Assembly (NCBI RefSeq): GCF_001039355.2
Contig: NW_019775414.1
Location: 374,001-411,003, forward strand
Length of the DNA: 37,003 nucleotides
Source of the DNA: Lingula anatina
Taxonomy: Eukaryota; Brachiopoda; Lingulata; Lingulida; Lingulidae
Direction: 5' to 3'
The notes under the pieces are model-generated. The model saw only the letters and a program-made list of their open reading frames with translations. It searched no databases and had not been told where the DNA came from. This document shows, one piece after another, positions 1 through 12,593 of this stretch (position 1 is the stretch's first letter; each line of letters begins with the position of its first letter). Both the position numbers and the translations under genes were made by a program.

Positions 1-512
1 GTGAATGGGTATACACAAACCCGTAGGAGACCATGCCTCAAATAATTGGCACGATAAAAGTTCCCTAAAATTACGCGTTAATTTGCTTAGGCAGGCTGCC
101 AAAGACAACACCATAGTCACCTGGCTACAAAGCATCTATGGTATCTATTCATTAGTTAGATGAATTTGAGGCTTCACTTTAGCGTAAATTGATGACCAGT
201 GGTACTATAAGGAAACGCTGAAAGTGACCCATCAGTGATCCCTGGGTGTTCCCACGTGTAATTCGATCATTGCCTCCATTCCCCAGTGTAATTAACTCTC
301 ATCTCTAATAACTAGAGTAGTGCGGCCTAGCGCAAATGTCCGGTCATTTGCATGATCAAATTTGCACGAGGCGCCCAGGAAGGGTCATCATTAACGACAT
401 CTTGACAGCATTTAATCAATGGCCCAGACTGTGGTGCAGGTGGAGAATCGTCGTGCCTCGTCTGGCATCGTGTGTTTAAGTAATTGGTTTCATAAGTGTG
501 AACTATGCTAAA

Positions 513-541
513 GGGGGGGGGGGGGGTAGGGGTAGGGGTAG
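513..541. repeat. G-run followed by GGGGTA repeats
   Basis: Fourteen consecutive G are followed by three TA-separated G-blocks of the form TAGGGGTAGGGGTAG. The plus strand has enough closely spaced G-tracts to form a G-quadruplex. It resembles a short telomere-like stretch, but the unit is GGGGTA and not TTAGGG, and it is far too short to be a telomere. Confidence 0.7.
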
Positions 542-3500
542 TGTTTGCTTCGTTTTAATTTGGCTAATTCCTCACTTCTCCGCGCGCTTAAAACATTGAC
601 AGCATTAAATTGTCCTGGTATTTGAAAAAAAATGCTGGATCTGTGAGCGCGTAGGTTTAAAGACAAATCAAATGGGCAGAATGAAAGACTTACGTATTCA
701 TAATAATCAACATACGCCACCACATCTTTAAAATTTACTTTCATTAGGATAACTGCTAACTGGGTTGAGTACTTCGAGTACTAAACTTCAATATCCATAT
801 CCATTCTGATCAACATAAAGGTTTGCAACATGATGATTCTATGAAGTCACATATCAATTATTTATCTCTTTATCAAGAATAGACAAAAATTCGGAAACAA
901 AAAATCAATAGTCAAATGTATACATGTAGATAAATGTACAACCCTGCCGAATACTTGATGTCGTAATCGGGACCACAGAAAACTAAACGTAACATTCATG
1001 CACACATTTGACAATGATGAAGTCTTCAATGCATGAAAACAGGGAAAATTTGGAGAGACCAGAAATTGAGAAATTAAAAAAAAAAGACATCATTCAGGGT
1101 TTTTTTTCATTTCAGTTAGTGGTTTAACTCGACCTCCTATCTCAGTAATCACATCAGCGGCAAACCGCAACTAAGAAATGCTCTTATGTGTAATCACTTT
1201 AACTTTAGAAATACATAAAACCTTCCAAACGATCCAAACTCAACACTAAGAGCAAAGAATGACGCAAACAATCATAGGTTAATGCAATGGAACCAGAATT
1301 AGAAGGAGAGAAAAGATGAAAGAAGGCAAGTCATGAGAATGGCTTGACGCAGACATATACCCATTGCTGCACAAATGTCTCCCCCATTATTCGACAGAAA
1401 TTCTCATGACAATTCATAACAGCTGACAAACTATAACGTCCAATCCATTGTAATTGAATTCAGTGCTATAAGTATTCATTATTTAAAAAAAGATAGGCAT
1501 TTCGTATCTTTTATCGTCATCAAAAGGAGGCATTACGTATTGCCATTAAGCCTGTTAAACGACCAAGTTTGCGTTTCGTTTGATGCAGAAGTCATTTTAC
1601 ATAGCTGCCTACGTTCTAGGAGATTAACGGGCCAGATCAAATACGCCCATGGTGACAGATCTACAAACATTTGATTGCATTACTTCGATCAGATATTAAA
1701 TCAGGTCCTTATCATGATACTATACTGAATGATTGGGTGGCGGGTATTTTGAGCAAACAGGTGGAAGCAAGCGATTTGTCCGAATTGTTCAACTAACGAT
1801 TTTCGATACAGTGTTACCCGCTAGATTCACCTGCATATTTAAAATGAGTAAATAATGTCGAAATAAGAAAGCGGTGACTGAACAAAGGCGCCATGAAACA
1901 CATCCCTGTGTGATTGCAGCATGTACTTCCGCCATGGGTTCCTATGGGGAACCAGTGGTAAATCCAGTCGCTTCAGTAATTTTTGACTACAACAATCGGC
2001 GTGGACAAAAACATTGCCTTCATCGATTTATCATCCAGGAGGGCACTTACTGAACCTTAGTATTTATTTATGGAAATTGCTTGCAATCAGCAGTAAGTTG
2101 TTAGGCTTGGCCACAGCAATCGTCACAATTCATACACCCCAAGTGTTTTACATTAAAATAGATGGATAACCTCAACAAGAATCTAATTTCTCAAGTTGCA
2201 TATTTTCGATTTTGCATATTTCTGATTACAGTACTTATGCATGTATATTGATTTTGTGTAAATGAACATGTGAAACTAATACTGTAATTTTTCTCGTAGG
2301 TGTATTGTACTTAATGAACACAAGCAGTAGAGCACATGCCGAAAGAACGCGGATCACACGACCAACGTAAAAACTAGTTGCTTCTTAGAGAAAGACAGAA
2401 CCTGCCAGAAAGAAAACGTGGTAGAAATTAACGTAGTGACTTCCCAGTAAGGTATCGCACTTCAAGAGACCGTGGAAGATGAAGATAAAATCATTTACCT
2501 TTCTTTTACCGTCACAATATCATGGTTTTCCTGGCATCATCAAGACTGTTTAACTTTTATTGACCGGCCGTTTTTCGAATTTCATCTAATGAATACGCTA
2601 GATTTGGAGAGTACTTTTTCTTTATTTGTCTTAAGCGGAGGGAAAAGTAACAGGTATTCCTTGCATTTTTCAATTTTGAACAGGGGTAGACATTTCGTTA
2701 TCTTAAGGGGCGTCAAGGCATAAATATTATTATTATTATTCCAATTATTCAAATGGAACAAAGGGATTTAAGACGAATATAATACCACAAAACGTCTCTT
2801 TAAGTCATAAATCAATATGTAATGAAGATTTGATTTTCATATCAATTTTGAATAATAACACTTGAAGAGAAATGAAACATAAGTGGTTCGATAAAAATGA
2901 CGTAAGCTTCTTTTTAATTTATCATAATAAAAGCCTATCCAGTAATTTTGTAAAGCTCTCCTCCAAAAGACGAAATAGATTGACCACATTGTTGAACTAA
3001 TTGATCAGTGAAAGTTGAGTATCCTAATGAAGCATGTCTTCACTTTCAGCTCTGCTGGCCCAAATTGGACCACACTGTGTGGGCGAAAATACAGCATCTT
3101 TACAAGACATTTCCAGGAAAATTAATTTAAGATCAGATTAAAAAAACATTTGAGCAAAAGTAAACGTTTCGGCTATATCGGTTTAAAAGTTTTCCGGAAA
3201 AAAATGTATGAAAACCACGTTCAGCGAAGCAAAAAAGACCGCAGTTCATGGTGATCGACTTTTCGTTAAAAAAGCACTTAACATGAGTCATGCTTCTTGA
3301 ATGGGGTTGCTTATAACCTGGAATCCTGGTCAAAATGACGTAGACTGTGCTCTAGCTTATTGGGAGCTATGAAATAAAGATTGACACTTTTGGTCGTGGG
3401 CCACGCCATTTAAATCGGCTTGTGTGGAGCGCACGTAGAGAAACGGTTGTTGGTTCTAAGGAGACGAGTTCTATTGCGATGATATTTGGGGAGCGGCATG

Positions 3501-6000
3501 CAAGAGGTGGGCTATGTATTTCATAAAAGAAATACAACCCACCCATTTAATCAATGCGGGTCTGTAACTTGTAAAGTTCAAATTCGGGTTTTTCAGGTTT
3601 TTCGATTCAGATTTATCGCGACTGGTGAAATCTCCATTTGCTGAAAGAACAGTGTATATATGCTGACTCGCGTTTGTTATACCTTTACTGGAGGTTCCAG
3701 AGCTACATGTAGGCCTACCTGTGCCAACTACAAAAGCACAAAAGTAGACCTGACCCGGTCTTGGTCCAACATGCATCACCAGGCGACCAAATAAATGTAC
3801 CAGTTATTTAATGATTTAAACTGCAAGTCAAATACACACTTCAGGACTTAACACTTATTAATCAATTGCTGGTGAATTGATTCCTTTATCAAGTAGCTTA
3901 GTTAAGACTTACGTCTAGTCACGTTGGCCCCACCCAACAATTCATTTTGGGACACTACTATTTCCGTCACCGACGTAATCAAGAAAATAACGTGTTTGTA
4001 GAGCTAAGTTATAAAGACTCCACCCTCATTCAGATGCTTATTGCCCAGAACAACAGCGAGCGTTGTCCGGGGGAGGGGGACAATTTGGCCAATTACACTG
4101 ATACCATTAGACACTCTTGTTATAAGAGAAGCGCTGTTGATGTTCGGTATTTTCATCTCGGTACTGTTTCGGCTTTTTATCACAATTCGCTATGCCCTGT
4201 GGAATACTTTAGATCATGGTATACGTTGACCAATATTTCTAGTCTACTTCTTAGTCACGAGAGGATTTCTATCAATTGTGTTCACTTCCTAAGTGTCTTA
4301 CTTCTACTTCTGGATAGGCTCCCACGCGAATAACAACATCTGCAGAATGCACATGGCAACTAAGCTAAGTTTTAGGGACAACCGTCCTTCATTTTAACAG
4401 AAATGGATATTCATATTGCCTGTGGTGCCTGTTAAAATTGCCTACCATATTGACAAAATGCATGTTTCTGAAATCCTTTTTTTTTATTTCTCTTTCTTTT
4501 TTATGCAAAGGTATGGCCCCTCTGCGGTATGAATGAACGCATAACGAAAAACTAATGGACAGCATAACTTCTCTAAAAAAAAATACGGAGAGGGGACGGG
4601 AGGACGGGAAAGATGAACGATCTCTTGCTTAACACCATAACAGAAATAGACTTTAAGGCATAAATTCCGAACCAATGGTTTCTCTTAAGTAAAAATAGTG
4701 AATTTAACATACAAAGAGGGAAATGGTAAATTTAGTTATCTAGCTATAGGAAGTAATAGTTTTACAGTGACAGAATGGAATCTGAAATAGCAAAAAAATG
4801 TATAAGTCAATTATATTGTAATCAAACATTTCACTTCTTAAATCTGATTCATATATGCTTCCATCATTCCAACAACCAAACAGCAATTCCTTTAAAATCG
4901 ACAACCAGCCTGAGTGTCAACGATAACCGCGGGAAGAGATCCAGATCGATCCTCCTACCTCCATTAAAGAGGGTTGGAGACTTAGAATATCGGAATTTAT
5001 CAAGCCTAAAGTCTTTCAAATTCAGGGTACCAGTGCCAAGACTGTATTCGGATTAGACTTGTATTGAATGTAATGCCAGATCCATTTCTGCGGAGGAAAA
5101 AGCAACACAATCGTGAAATTAACTTAAACAAGATAAATAACAGGATCTCATTTGGGATTTCTTCGTGTATCGCTGCAACCATGTTCTGTTTTCTCAATTT
5201 AAAGCATGTTTGGGTTGACAATTCAATGAGAATTGAGTAATTTAAATGGTGTATTCTTCACGACCTTAAACACATATCGACGTTCCTACTTAATGTCTAG
5301 AGGCGCATTCACACTGAATTCAGGCCCATCGATCTCAATGACGTTGCTTCAGGAAGTGAGGCGCCGCTTATCCCGATATAAAAAAATTAAATTCACTAAT
5401 CTGACCAGTGCTGTTTGCCATTCGACTTGTTAGTTTTTTACTTCGATCTTCGTAAGCTGAGCGTGAAAACACCCTCTATAAATAACTAGAGTGGAAAATA
5501 TCAAGAAATTCGAATTACTATCCAGGAAATGAATCCAACTGAGGGACTTAATTTAAGCTTTTTTGCCAATCGTTCACTGGGTGCAAACCATAAAAGAGAT
5601 AGACGCCCACGGTATTCAATAATTAACTTCGAGGAGAGTACAGCAGATCCAAGCTACGCTTTAAATGTTCAGATCTTCACAGAAGATAACATCAATACAC
5701 TAGATCTAGTAACAAATCGAGATGAAAAATCAAAGATTTGTTAAGCAAGCTACGCGCATACCCATTCATATCAAAACTCAAATTCAAATCAACAGTAAAA
5801 AGGATTGGCATTTCAAATCATTTATGTGCTTTCCGAATTAGCTGGTATTGGATTTTATTTAACGCATCTGTGGATATCATTACAATGAGCCACATTATAC
5901 AACAGTATAAGCGGAACGATCTTGGGACCTTTTTCAGAAAAGAGCTCAAGTCGCCAATCGATTTTAGTCTGTAACCAAATTTCCCAAGAATTTCAGCCAG

Positions 6001-6041
6001 ATTAATTAATAATAATAATAATAATATTAATAATAATAATA
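6001..6041. repeat. (TAA)n microsatellite
   Basis: About forty bases of ATTAAT and (TAA) units with one interruption. A shorter ATT run lies at 2725-2740. Both are simple repeats. Confidence 0.85.
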
Positions 6042-6707
6042 CCACCAAAATAAAAGGTTTTCCTCCCTTAAGACCTTCTTAGACCCTTTAGATCAGTTCA
6101 CTTTCATGACACTCATTTTAGTGGTGAAAATAGCCTGTTAAGGTACATTGACTACATCAAATCATGGGACAACCGCAAGTGAAATGTCCACAGACTTATG
6201 AACCGTTTTGTCAGTAGGTTGAGGTTTAACTTAGGGCGGGGATTGGAAACCACATTAAAAATATTAGTTATTAACATTATCACTTGTGTTATTTTTAACA
6301 TCATTGTTTTATCTCAGTATTGTAAGCAACGACGTTCTAAACGGAACCTTTTTTAAAATACCAATTATGCTCCTAGCACTTTTTTGGCTAAGTTGTTCTG
6401 AACTTTTAGATCAAATATTTAGTCCATTTTGACCCCAAGAGAGTTACTTTATTTAATGAACAACTACAATTTTATCTTGCATTTAAGTAGACCAAAATTC
6501 CAGCTAACAAAAACTCTGGGACCATTTTCTTATGTGAAACGTGGGCCCTGCCTACCCTCAGTTATTATTCTGTGGACATTTATGGTTTCACAGTACAGAG
6601 AATAGCCATCTATTTAACCAGAGACATATCTGTTAATATCTTGTGGAAATTCAGCCTGTGGCCTTGGTAAAGGGTAGGCCCTGCCCCTCCTTTCACAAAG
6701 AATCTTA

Positions 6708-6929
6708 GACCCCATTCCCATACTCAGATCGATCTTGCAGGAACGACCCATCTCCGAGGGTTTTCTCACTAAATTGTGTTCAGCTTAAGCGGCTTAATAT
6801 CTTGCACGCCCACTGGACCTGTTAAACGGTAATTAATAACAGAGCCGCTTAAGCTGAACACAATTTAGTGAGAAAACCCTCGGAGATAGGTTGATCCTGC
6901 TAGATCGATCTAGGTACAGGAATGGGGTC
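6708..6929. mobile_element. MITE copy 1, Harbinger-like, TTA target duplication
   Basis: A 222-bp non-coding element whose two halves are inverted copies of each other. It starts GACCCCATTCC and ends GGAATGGGGTC, flanked on both sides by TTA (6705-6707 and 6930-6932). The sub-terminal parts pair as well: both arms carry AGATCGATC and, further in, a CACTAAATTGTGTTCAGC segment and its complement. A 3-bp TTA/TAA duplication is the usual mark of PIF/Harbinger elements. No transposase is present, so it would have moved using a transposase from elsewhere. Two diverged relatives lie at 8385 and 13523. Confidence 0.75.
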
Positions 6930-6932
6930 TTA

Positions 6933-8384
6933 AATCTATAGTTGACTAGGATGTGTGCATGAGTGTCCATGAGAGTGCTGTAACACTGTTCCTGATAGGG
7001 TAAGATGTGTGCCTGTGTCCATGTTACATTGGTAACAAAGATGTTAGCCAAGGAATTGACTTTGGTTTGACTTTGGTTTTTGGTGAAAACTGAGCCATGG
7101 GCCACTGGGCTAAAAAAAAAAGGAATAATGAATAGTATTAAGCGAGTTTAACACCTTTTATGTAACCCCAAAAGAGATCCTGACATGGTCTCCACTCAAG
7201 ATCATAAAAGTTAACACATCTTGGTTTTGAATTTAAATCATATCCAGACTTAACCTACATCATGCTTGAAATACTAGTTAGTAGTACTTAATTAACTTTT
7301 GGGTCTAATGCCAGAAACAATGAGCATATAAATACATATAACTGTATCGGTACATGCTTTACCACCTGCTTAAAGAAAATTTCACAATTCTTTTTGGTAA
7401 AAAATAAAAACATTGCAACAGAGCATCAATTCCACATTAACAGGCATATGTACACTGTAGTGATGGCTGATAAAAAAATAAAAACTTGATGAAGAGCACA
7501 GTAAAATTTATTAATTTTTATAATTCCATCTCCAATTCCTTGGCAATTTATAAGCTTTCCACTTGAATGTTTTGACATACTAGTACAGAACCTGTCATAC
7601 TCTTAACAGCAGTTTAAAGGTAAACATCAAAGAAGAACAAGTCCTTAGACATTTTTGCACAGTCATGGTCATCAGGCAGTTGCCAGCCCAGCAGCGATCC
7701 ACCTTATTGTAATAAGTGTGACCATCCAGAGATGAATCACCACTGATAAAACCTTTGACTGACACGACAAATTGATAGTTAAACATGTTAACATGTGCAT
7801 TTTGTATACCAGTGCAGTTTTAGCTTATGTTTCTTTATTTTCATGTCAATCTTAGCAAACTGATTGCCCTACTATGATATCAATGCTGCCTGTGATATTC
7901 CCCAATGGTATGTTTGGCTAGATTTGCCTGCAAAGATGGTATCCATTACTTTCTACAGCCTCCAGAGACCAAAAGGATAAAAGTTATAGAGCAATGGAGA
8001 GACAAAACATTCATAAGCCCATATCACAGAAAAATCACTTATTCTTATTCAATTTCACTTTCCCTTGACTGCAAAACTTATGTTTAATATTTGAGATATT
8101 TATTCCTTGGGGAAATTCATTGAGAACATGTTTCAAATGGAATCAAACAATCTGGATTATTCTAAGAGGTTCATTGATTTTTCTTTTGTTATTATTTCCA
8201 TACAATATACTTAAAGGATAAAGAATGAGTAATTTGTTTTAATTTCTATTTTACATTCAGAATACATTTTGACACTTCAAATAAGGCACATTTGGCTGTA
8301 TATCTCTTCTCAAATTTGATAAAACATATTTTAAGAAAAAATGAATCATATAAACAAGATTTTATAATGGTGTCATGGCATTAA
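6933..8384. other. Intergenic stretch, no gene seen
   Basis: AT-rich sequence between two MITE copies, downstream of MEI4. I see no coding potential. A TTTATT (AATAAA on the minus strand) near 8098 is a possible distal poly(A) signal for MEI4, about 630 bp past its stop codon, but nothing else supports it. Confidence 0.4.
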
Positions 8385-8639
8385 GAGACCATTCCCAGAC
8401 CCTATTAGACTAACTTTGGATCAAACTATCTCCAAGGGGATTCTCGCTTAATTGCAATTAACTTATCCAGCTTAAATGTCTGTCACACCTTCTGAGGCTG
8501 ATAGGGGGTAATTAACTTTCATTTAGCAGCTTTAGTAGCGTCCCAGACATCTGAGCCACTTAAGCTGAAAGCAATTTAGTGAGACACCTGTGGAGATGGA
8601 CCGATCCTGTTAGATCGATCTAGGGATGGGAACTCAGTC
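8385..8639. mobile_element. MITE copy 2, same family, TAA target duplication
   Basis: A 255-bp element flanked by TAA at 8382-8384 and 8640-8642. Its right end contains TAGATCGATCTA and GAACTCAGTC. Its arms share the CACTAAATTGC and CAGCTTAAGTGGC segments of copy 1. The left end is more decayed. It lies only 90 bp past the MEI4 stop codon, so it probably sits in the MEI4 3' untranslated region or just beyond it. Confidence 0.7.
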
Positions 8640-8729
8640 TAAGATTCCAGAACTGACTGACAAAGTTCATGTCAACTAAAGACAGTTAACAAAAGAATTC
8701 TGTAAGCAAACTGTGGTGAAGTCACTGTC

Positions 8730-11700
8730 TCAGCTTTGTGTTGCAGAGATTGAATCAATCAGAGCCCCTAATCTCCAGACATAGTGAGCAAACAACGGAA
8801 ATTCCTCTGAAATGTGAAGTAGACAATTTGTAAGAATCTCCTGCATGCTCTGAAGATTCAACCGATCCATGATCCCATGATGACAATTTTTATCCACCCA
8901 ACACTCCAGATTGAGAATTTCTTCGCATACTTTGAAAACGAAGTACATATTTTCATATTGTTTCACCTGTAGTGGAGCATGGGAATAACACACCTGTCTC
9001 AAATGTTCAGAGAAGAAGTGAAGTTCAGTGAAAAAACATTCCACCACAGTGAACTTGAAGTGCTTGGACTTTCCAAAGAGGAATAGAAGAGAGCTTGTTT
9101 GTTCAGGTTTATTGTTCTGGAAAAACAACAAGAAAAAACTTGTTACATTTGCTACAGATATTCTGTTGCAAAATTTTGAAGATTTTTACTAGTCATTTAG
9201 CAATATATTTATATTCATTTATCAAAATTCATTTATCAATAAGGAAGACAATTTAACCAAAAATAAAGATTCTTCATGAATGTGGTCTTTTCACAGATAA
9301 CATCAACAAATATTTTCTTTGATTGAATTCCATTTTCTAAAACACCCATTTTCAAAAATTATCCCATATGGAATAAATGATATTTTCATAAGCTTCAGCT
9401 GGAATTCAGCAACACCTTTACCTTATCAAGTAGTTTTTATAAAAACAAATTTCCTTCCCACCTCCAACAATAATAAACAAAGTAATTGAAAGCAGGACTG
9501 TCCGTGGGTGTATCCTACCATATCAGTTTCTACCATTCTCAAACATTCTATACCTTAACAGCTATAACCCTGATAAAGAATCAGTATTACTTTCAATGAA
9601 TACCCCCTAAACTGAAATTAAAGCTACTGATTGAAAGAATAAACAGACAGTATCCTGGGTATTTCCACATTAATTCACATCATTCATATGACCATTTAAA
9701 CTTACTGTTTCAGACTTGTTACATTTTCTGGGATTATGAATAATGAGACCTGTATACAAAAGTTGAGTGCACATGCACAGTTAAAAGTAAAAAGAACCTT
9801 AAATGCTCAAAATAATTAATACTATTCCAGAGCAGTGGGAAATAAATGAAGAAGAAAAAAAGATCAGAAAGAAAATAAAATTTGCCACGACAGCCAACAC
9901 AATCATCCAATAAAATTGCAAAATTCATCTAAAAATATAATTTGCCTCCAACTTTCACCTAAAAGGTATAGTTCAAGCAATAAAATAGTGATAATCTGCT
10001 GCAGCTAAACCATTTCAATGAAATGTCAATTAACAAAAAAGTAGTTTGGAATCCAGCCAAATTATTTTGTCATTGCACAAACTCCTCTAATTACCACTAC
10101 GTATACAGTGCATAGATGTATGAATACCTTTAATATGATTACCTACAACATGCTCAAGTCATATCACACAAACACTGACTTTGGCCAAAGTCAAAATGTT
10201 TTTTTGCGACCTCAGAAAAGTGATATCCACTGAGGAGCAAAAGTTGCAATATCGCTATAATCTGCTAAATTGTTTGTTGTCTTATTAATGATGCTTCCTT
10301 CACAATGACCAGTCAAAAAATATGTATTACTTCATTAGTCAATAATATATACAGAGTTTTATCAAACGTTGGATTCACAAATTATATAAGATCATATTCT
10401 ATACTTATTACATGATAGTTATTATTTTTGCTTGAAACAAATTTTAAAGAACAATTTTTACAAGCTCACTTGTTTTATCTTGTTTTGGTAAAAATATATG
10501 TAAAGCATCTGTATGGCCAATATTCTCCAAGCTATCATTATTGCTAACTTTTGGTCAGAAATGGGAATTGGGATACAAATGACCCTCATGGTCTACTTAC
10601 TTGGTACAGGATATATTGAACTAGTGGCTAAAAAGGAAGCTAAACATTCACAAGGGAGATCAATCACAAAAGGAAAAGATGACCAGTATTCTTTTCTTCT
10701 GCTGCCAACTTTACGCAAATAACATGCTTCCATTCATTTTAAGCAAGATCATTTGAAAATACTAGAAAAAAAAATGTCTCGCTTTGTATGGTTTTGTTTG
10801 TTAATTTCATTATCATCAACGATTAGGAAACTTTCTTTCTCTTGATATCATGTTTACCCCTTTTTTTATATTTATATATGTAGACTCTGCGTAACTAATT
10901 TCACCTTATACCCTGAATAACCCCTTTTCTCAAACAAAGCTTTATGGAAAGGATTTTACCTATGGTATTAACTAAAATTAAAAAGAAAATGGGCTGACTG
11001 GAATCTCTGAGAAATTGCAAGAAAATTTTTGGTCCCAAAGTGTCCAAGTTATGTAAATGAAATGTACGGTAAAGTGCCATAAATTTCGAACGGCTCTTGA
11101 ATTTCGAACGATCTTAAAATCGGCCGTCTGGAGTTTTTTCTGGACCATGAATTTCGGCCAGTCAGCAATTTTGCGCGATCTTGATTTCGAGAATTTCGTA
11201 CACCTTAAAATCGGCCACCGGGCTATTCTCGCGCTTGTAAAGATCTAAAAGTCGGCAATGTTGCCCTAGCGTACCTTTACCTGAGTACTACGTGTGCGGC
11301 CCAAGGTGCAAGATAACGATCAGTACAGTTAGTTTAGGACGCTAAACAACATCGTCATATCCATTCATTCAGATAACAGGAGAATCTATTAAGAGTTGTA
11401 CTGTCGGGCTGTTNGTCTGCACTGTGGGGCCTGCTATCCTGTAGTACTGAATAACCCAACCTTAACTAAATATTCACCAGGGAGAACAGTTACAAAGAAC
11501 AAAAGAGAATAAAAACCTTTTCTTCATTGTTAGCAAGTTTTTTCAAGTCAATTCCATTTTAATTACATTATGAACTTCCATTTACATTATCCCTGCACTT
11601 TTGGGACAAAAGTCGGGGATCATGTTATCCCGCCCTTCAGTGTGTCTGTGTGTCTGTGTGTTAGTAATTTCCGCTATCTCCTCCTAGACTATTGCAGGTA

Positions 11701-12548
11701 GGAAGTTGAAACTTTGGGAATTGGTAGACCCATCTTCAGCGATGTGCATGGGCACATTGGCATTTTAGTGCAACAGGGGGTTGGGCTGTCACTGGGGGTA
11801 GTTGATTCAAAATTCTTATGACATTGTAATTTCTGCTATCTCCTCCTAGACCGTTAGAGATAAGAAATTGAAACTATGGGAATTGGAAGATCCATCATCA
11901 GGGATGTGCATATACATTTCGGAATTTTAGTGCAACAGGGGGTTGGGCTGTCCCCGGGGGTTGGTTGATTCTGAATTCTTTTCACATTGTAGTTTCTGCT
12001 ATTTTCTCCTGGACCATTACAGGTAGGAAGTTGAAACTTTGGTGATTAGTATACCCATCATCAGAGATGTGCATGGGCACTTTTGAATTTTAGTGCAACA
12101 GGGGGTTGGGCTGTCCCTGGGGGTTGGTTGATTCTAAATTATTTTCACATTGCAGTTTCTGCTATCTCCTAGACCATTGCAGGTAGGAAGCTGAAACTTT
12201 GGTGATTAGTTTACCCATCATCAGGGAAGTGTATGGGCACTTTGGAATTTTAGAGTGGCTGGGGATGGAACTGTCTATGGGCTTAAATTTATTTAAGTCT
12301 TTTCCCAGAGTATTAGAGTGAGCTTGGTGATTCTATTTTTTCTATTATATTTATATTTATAAATATTTTTTTACATTTATATTTTTAAATACCTTTGGAT
12401 GAAGCAGTGATGTGTGTGTATGTGTGTGCGTATGTGCGTGTGTACGTGCGTGTGTGGTAAGTGGTCCCTAGGGGTGAGCTGCTCTTGATAATATGGGGAA
12501 GTGCGGGGATATGCGATGGCTACCCATCGACACCATCTAGTTAATTTA

Positions 12549-12593
<45 letters not shown>

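Larger units (their letters stand above)
1..6704. other. Intergenic region without a supported gene
   Basis: I read both strands and found no conserved domain, no chain of exons with matching phases and no RNA gene. The open frames here are short, low in conserved composition and not bounded by splice sites, apart from one exon-like segment at 694-744 described in the findings. The first 2.1 kb is free of obvious repeats and less AT-rich than the rest, which would fit regulatory DNA, but that is only an impression. The interval also holds the G-rich run near 513 and AT-rich microsatellites at 2725-2740 and 6001-6041. It lies beyond the 3' end of the minus-strand MEI4 gene. Confidence 0.5.

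Noticed and set aside
513-541. Telomere or internal telomeric sequence
   Set aside because: Unit is GGGGTA, only three copies, next to a plain G-run; not TTAGGG.
3471-3779. 102-codon open frame on the minus strand
   Set aside because: No recognisable domain and no codon pattern suggesting a gene.
3947-4333. 128-codon open frame on the plus strand
   Set aside because: No motif, no splice signals, unusual residue make-up, overlapping second frame; likely chance in intergenic DNA.
10513-10722. 69-codon plus-strand frame with a hydrophobic start
   Set aside because: Lies in MEI4 intron 3, no motif, no promoter or splice support.
11640-12290. CRISPR-like array
   Set aside because: The whole 163-bp unit repeats with no unique spacers, and the genome is animal.
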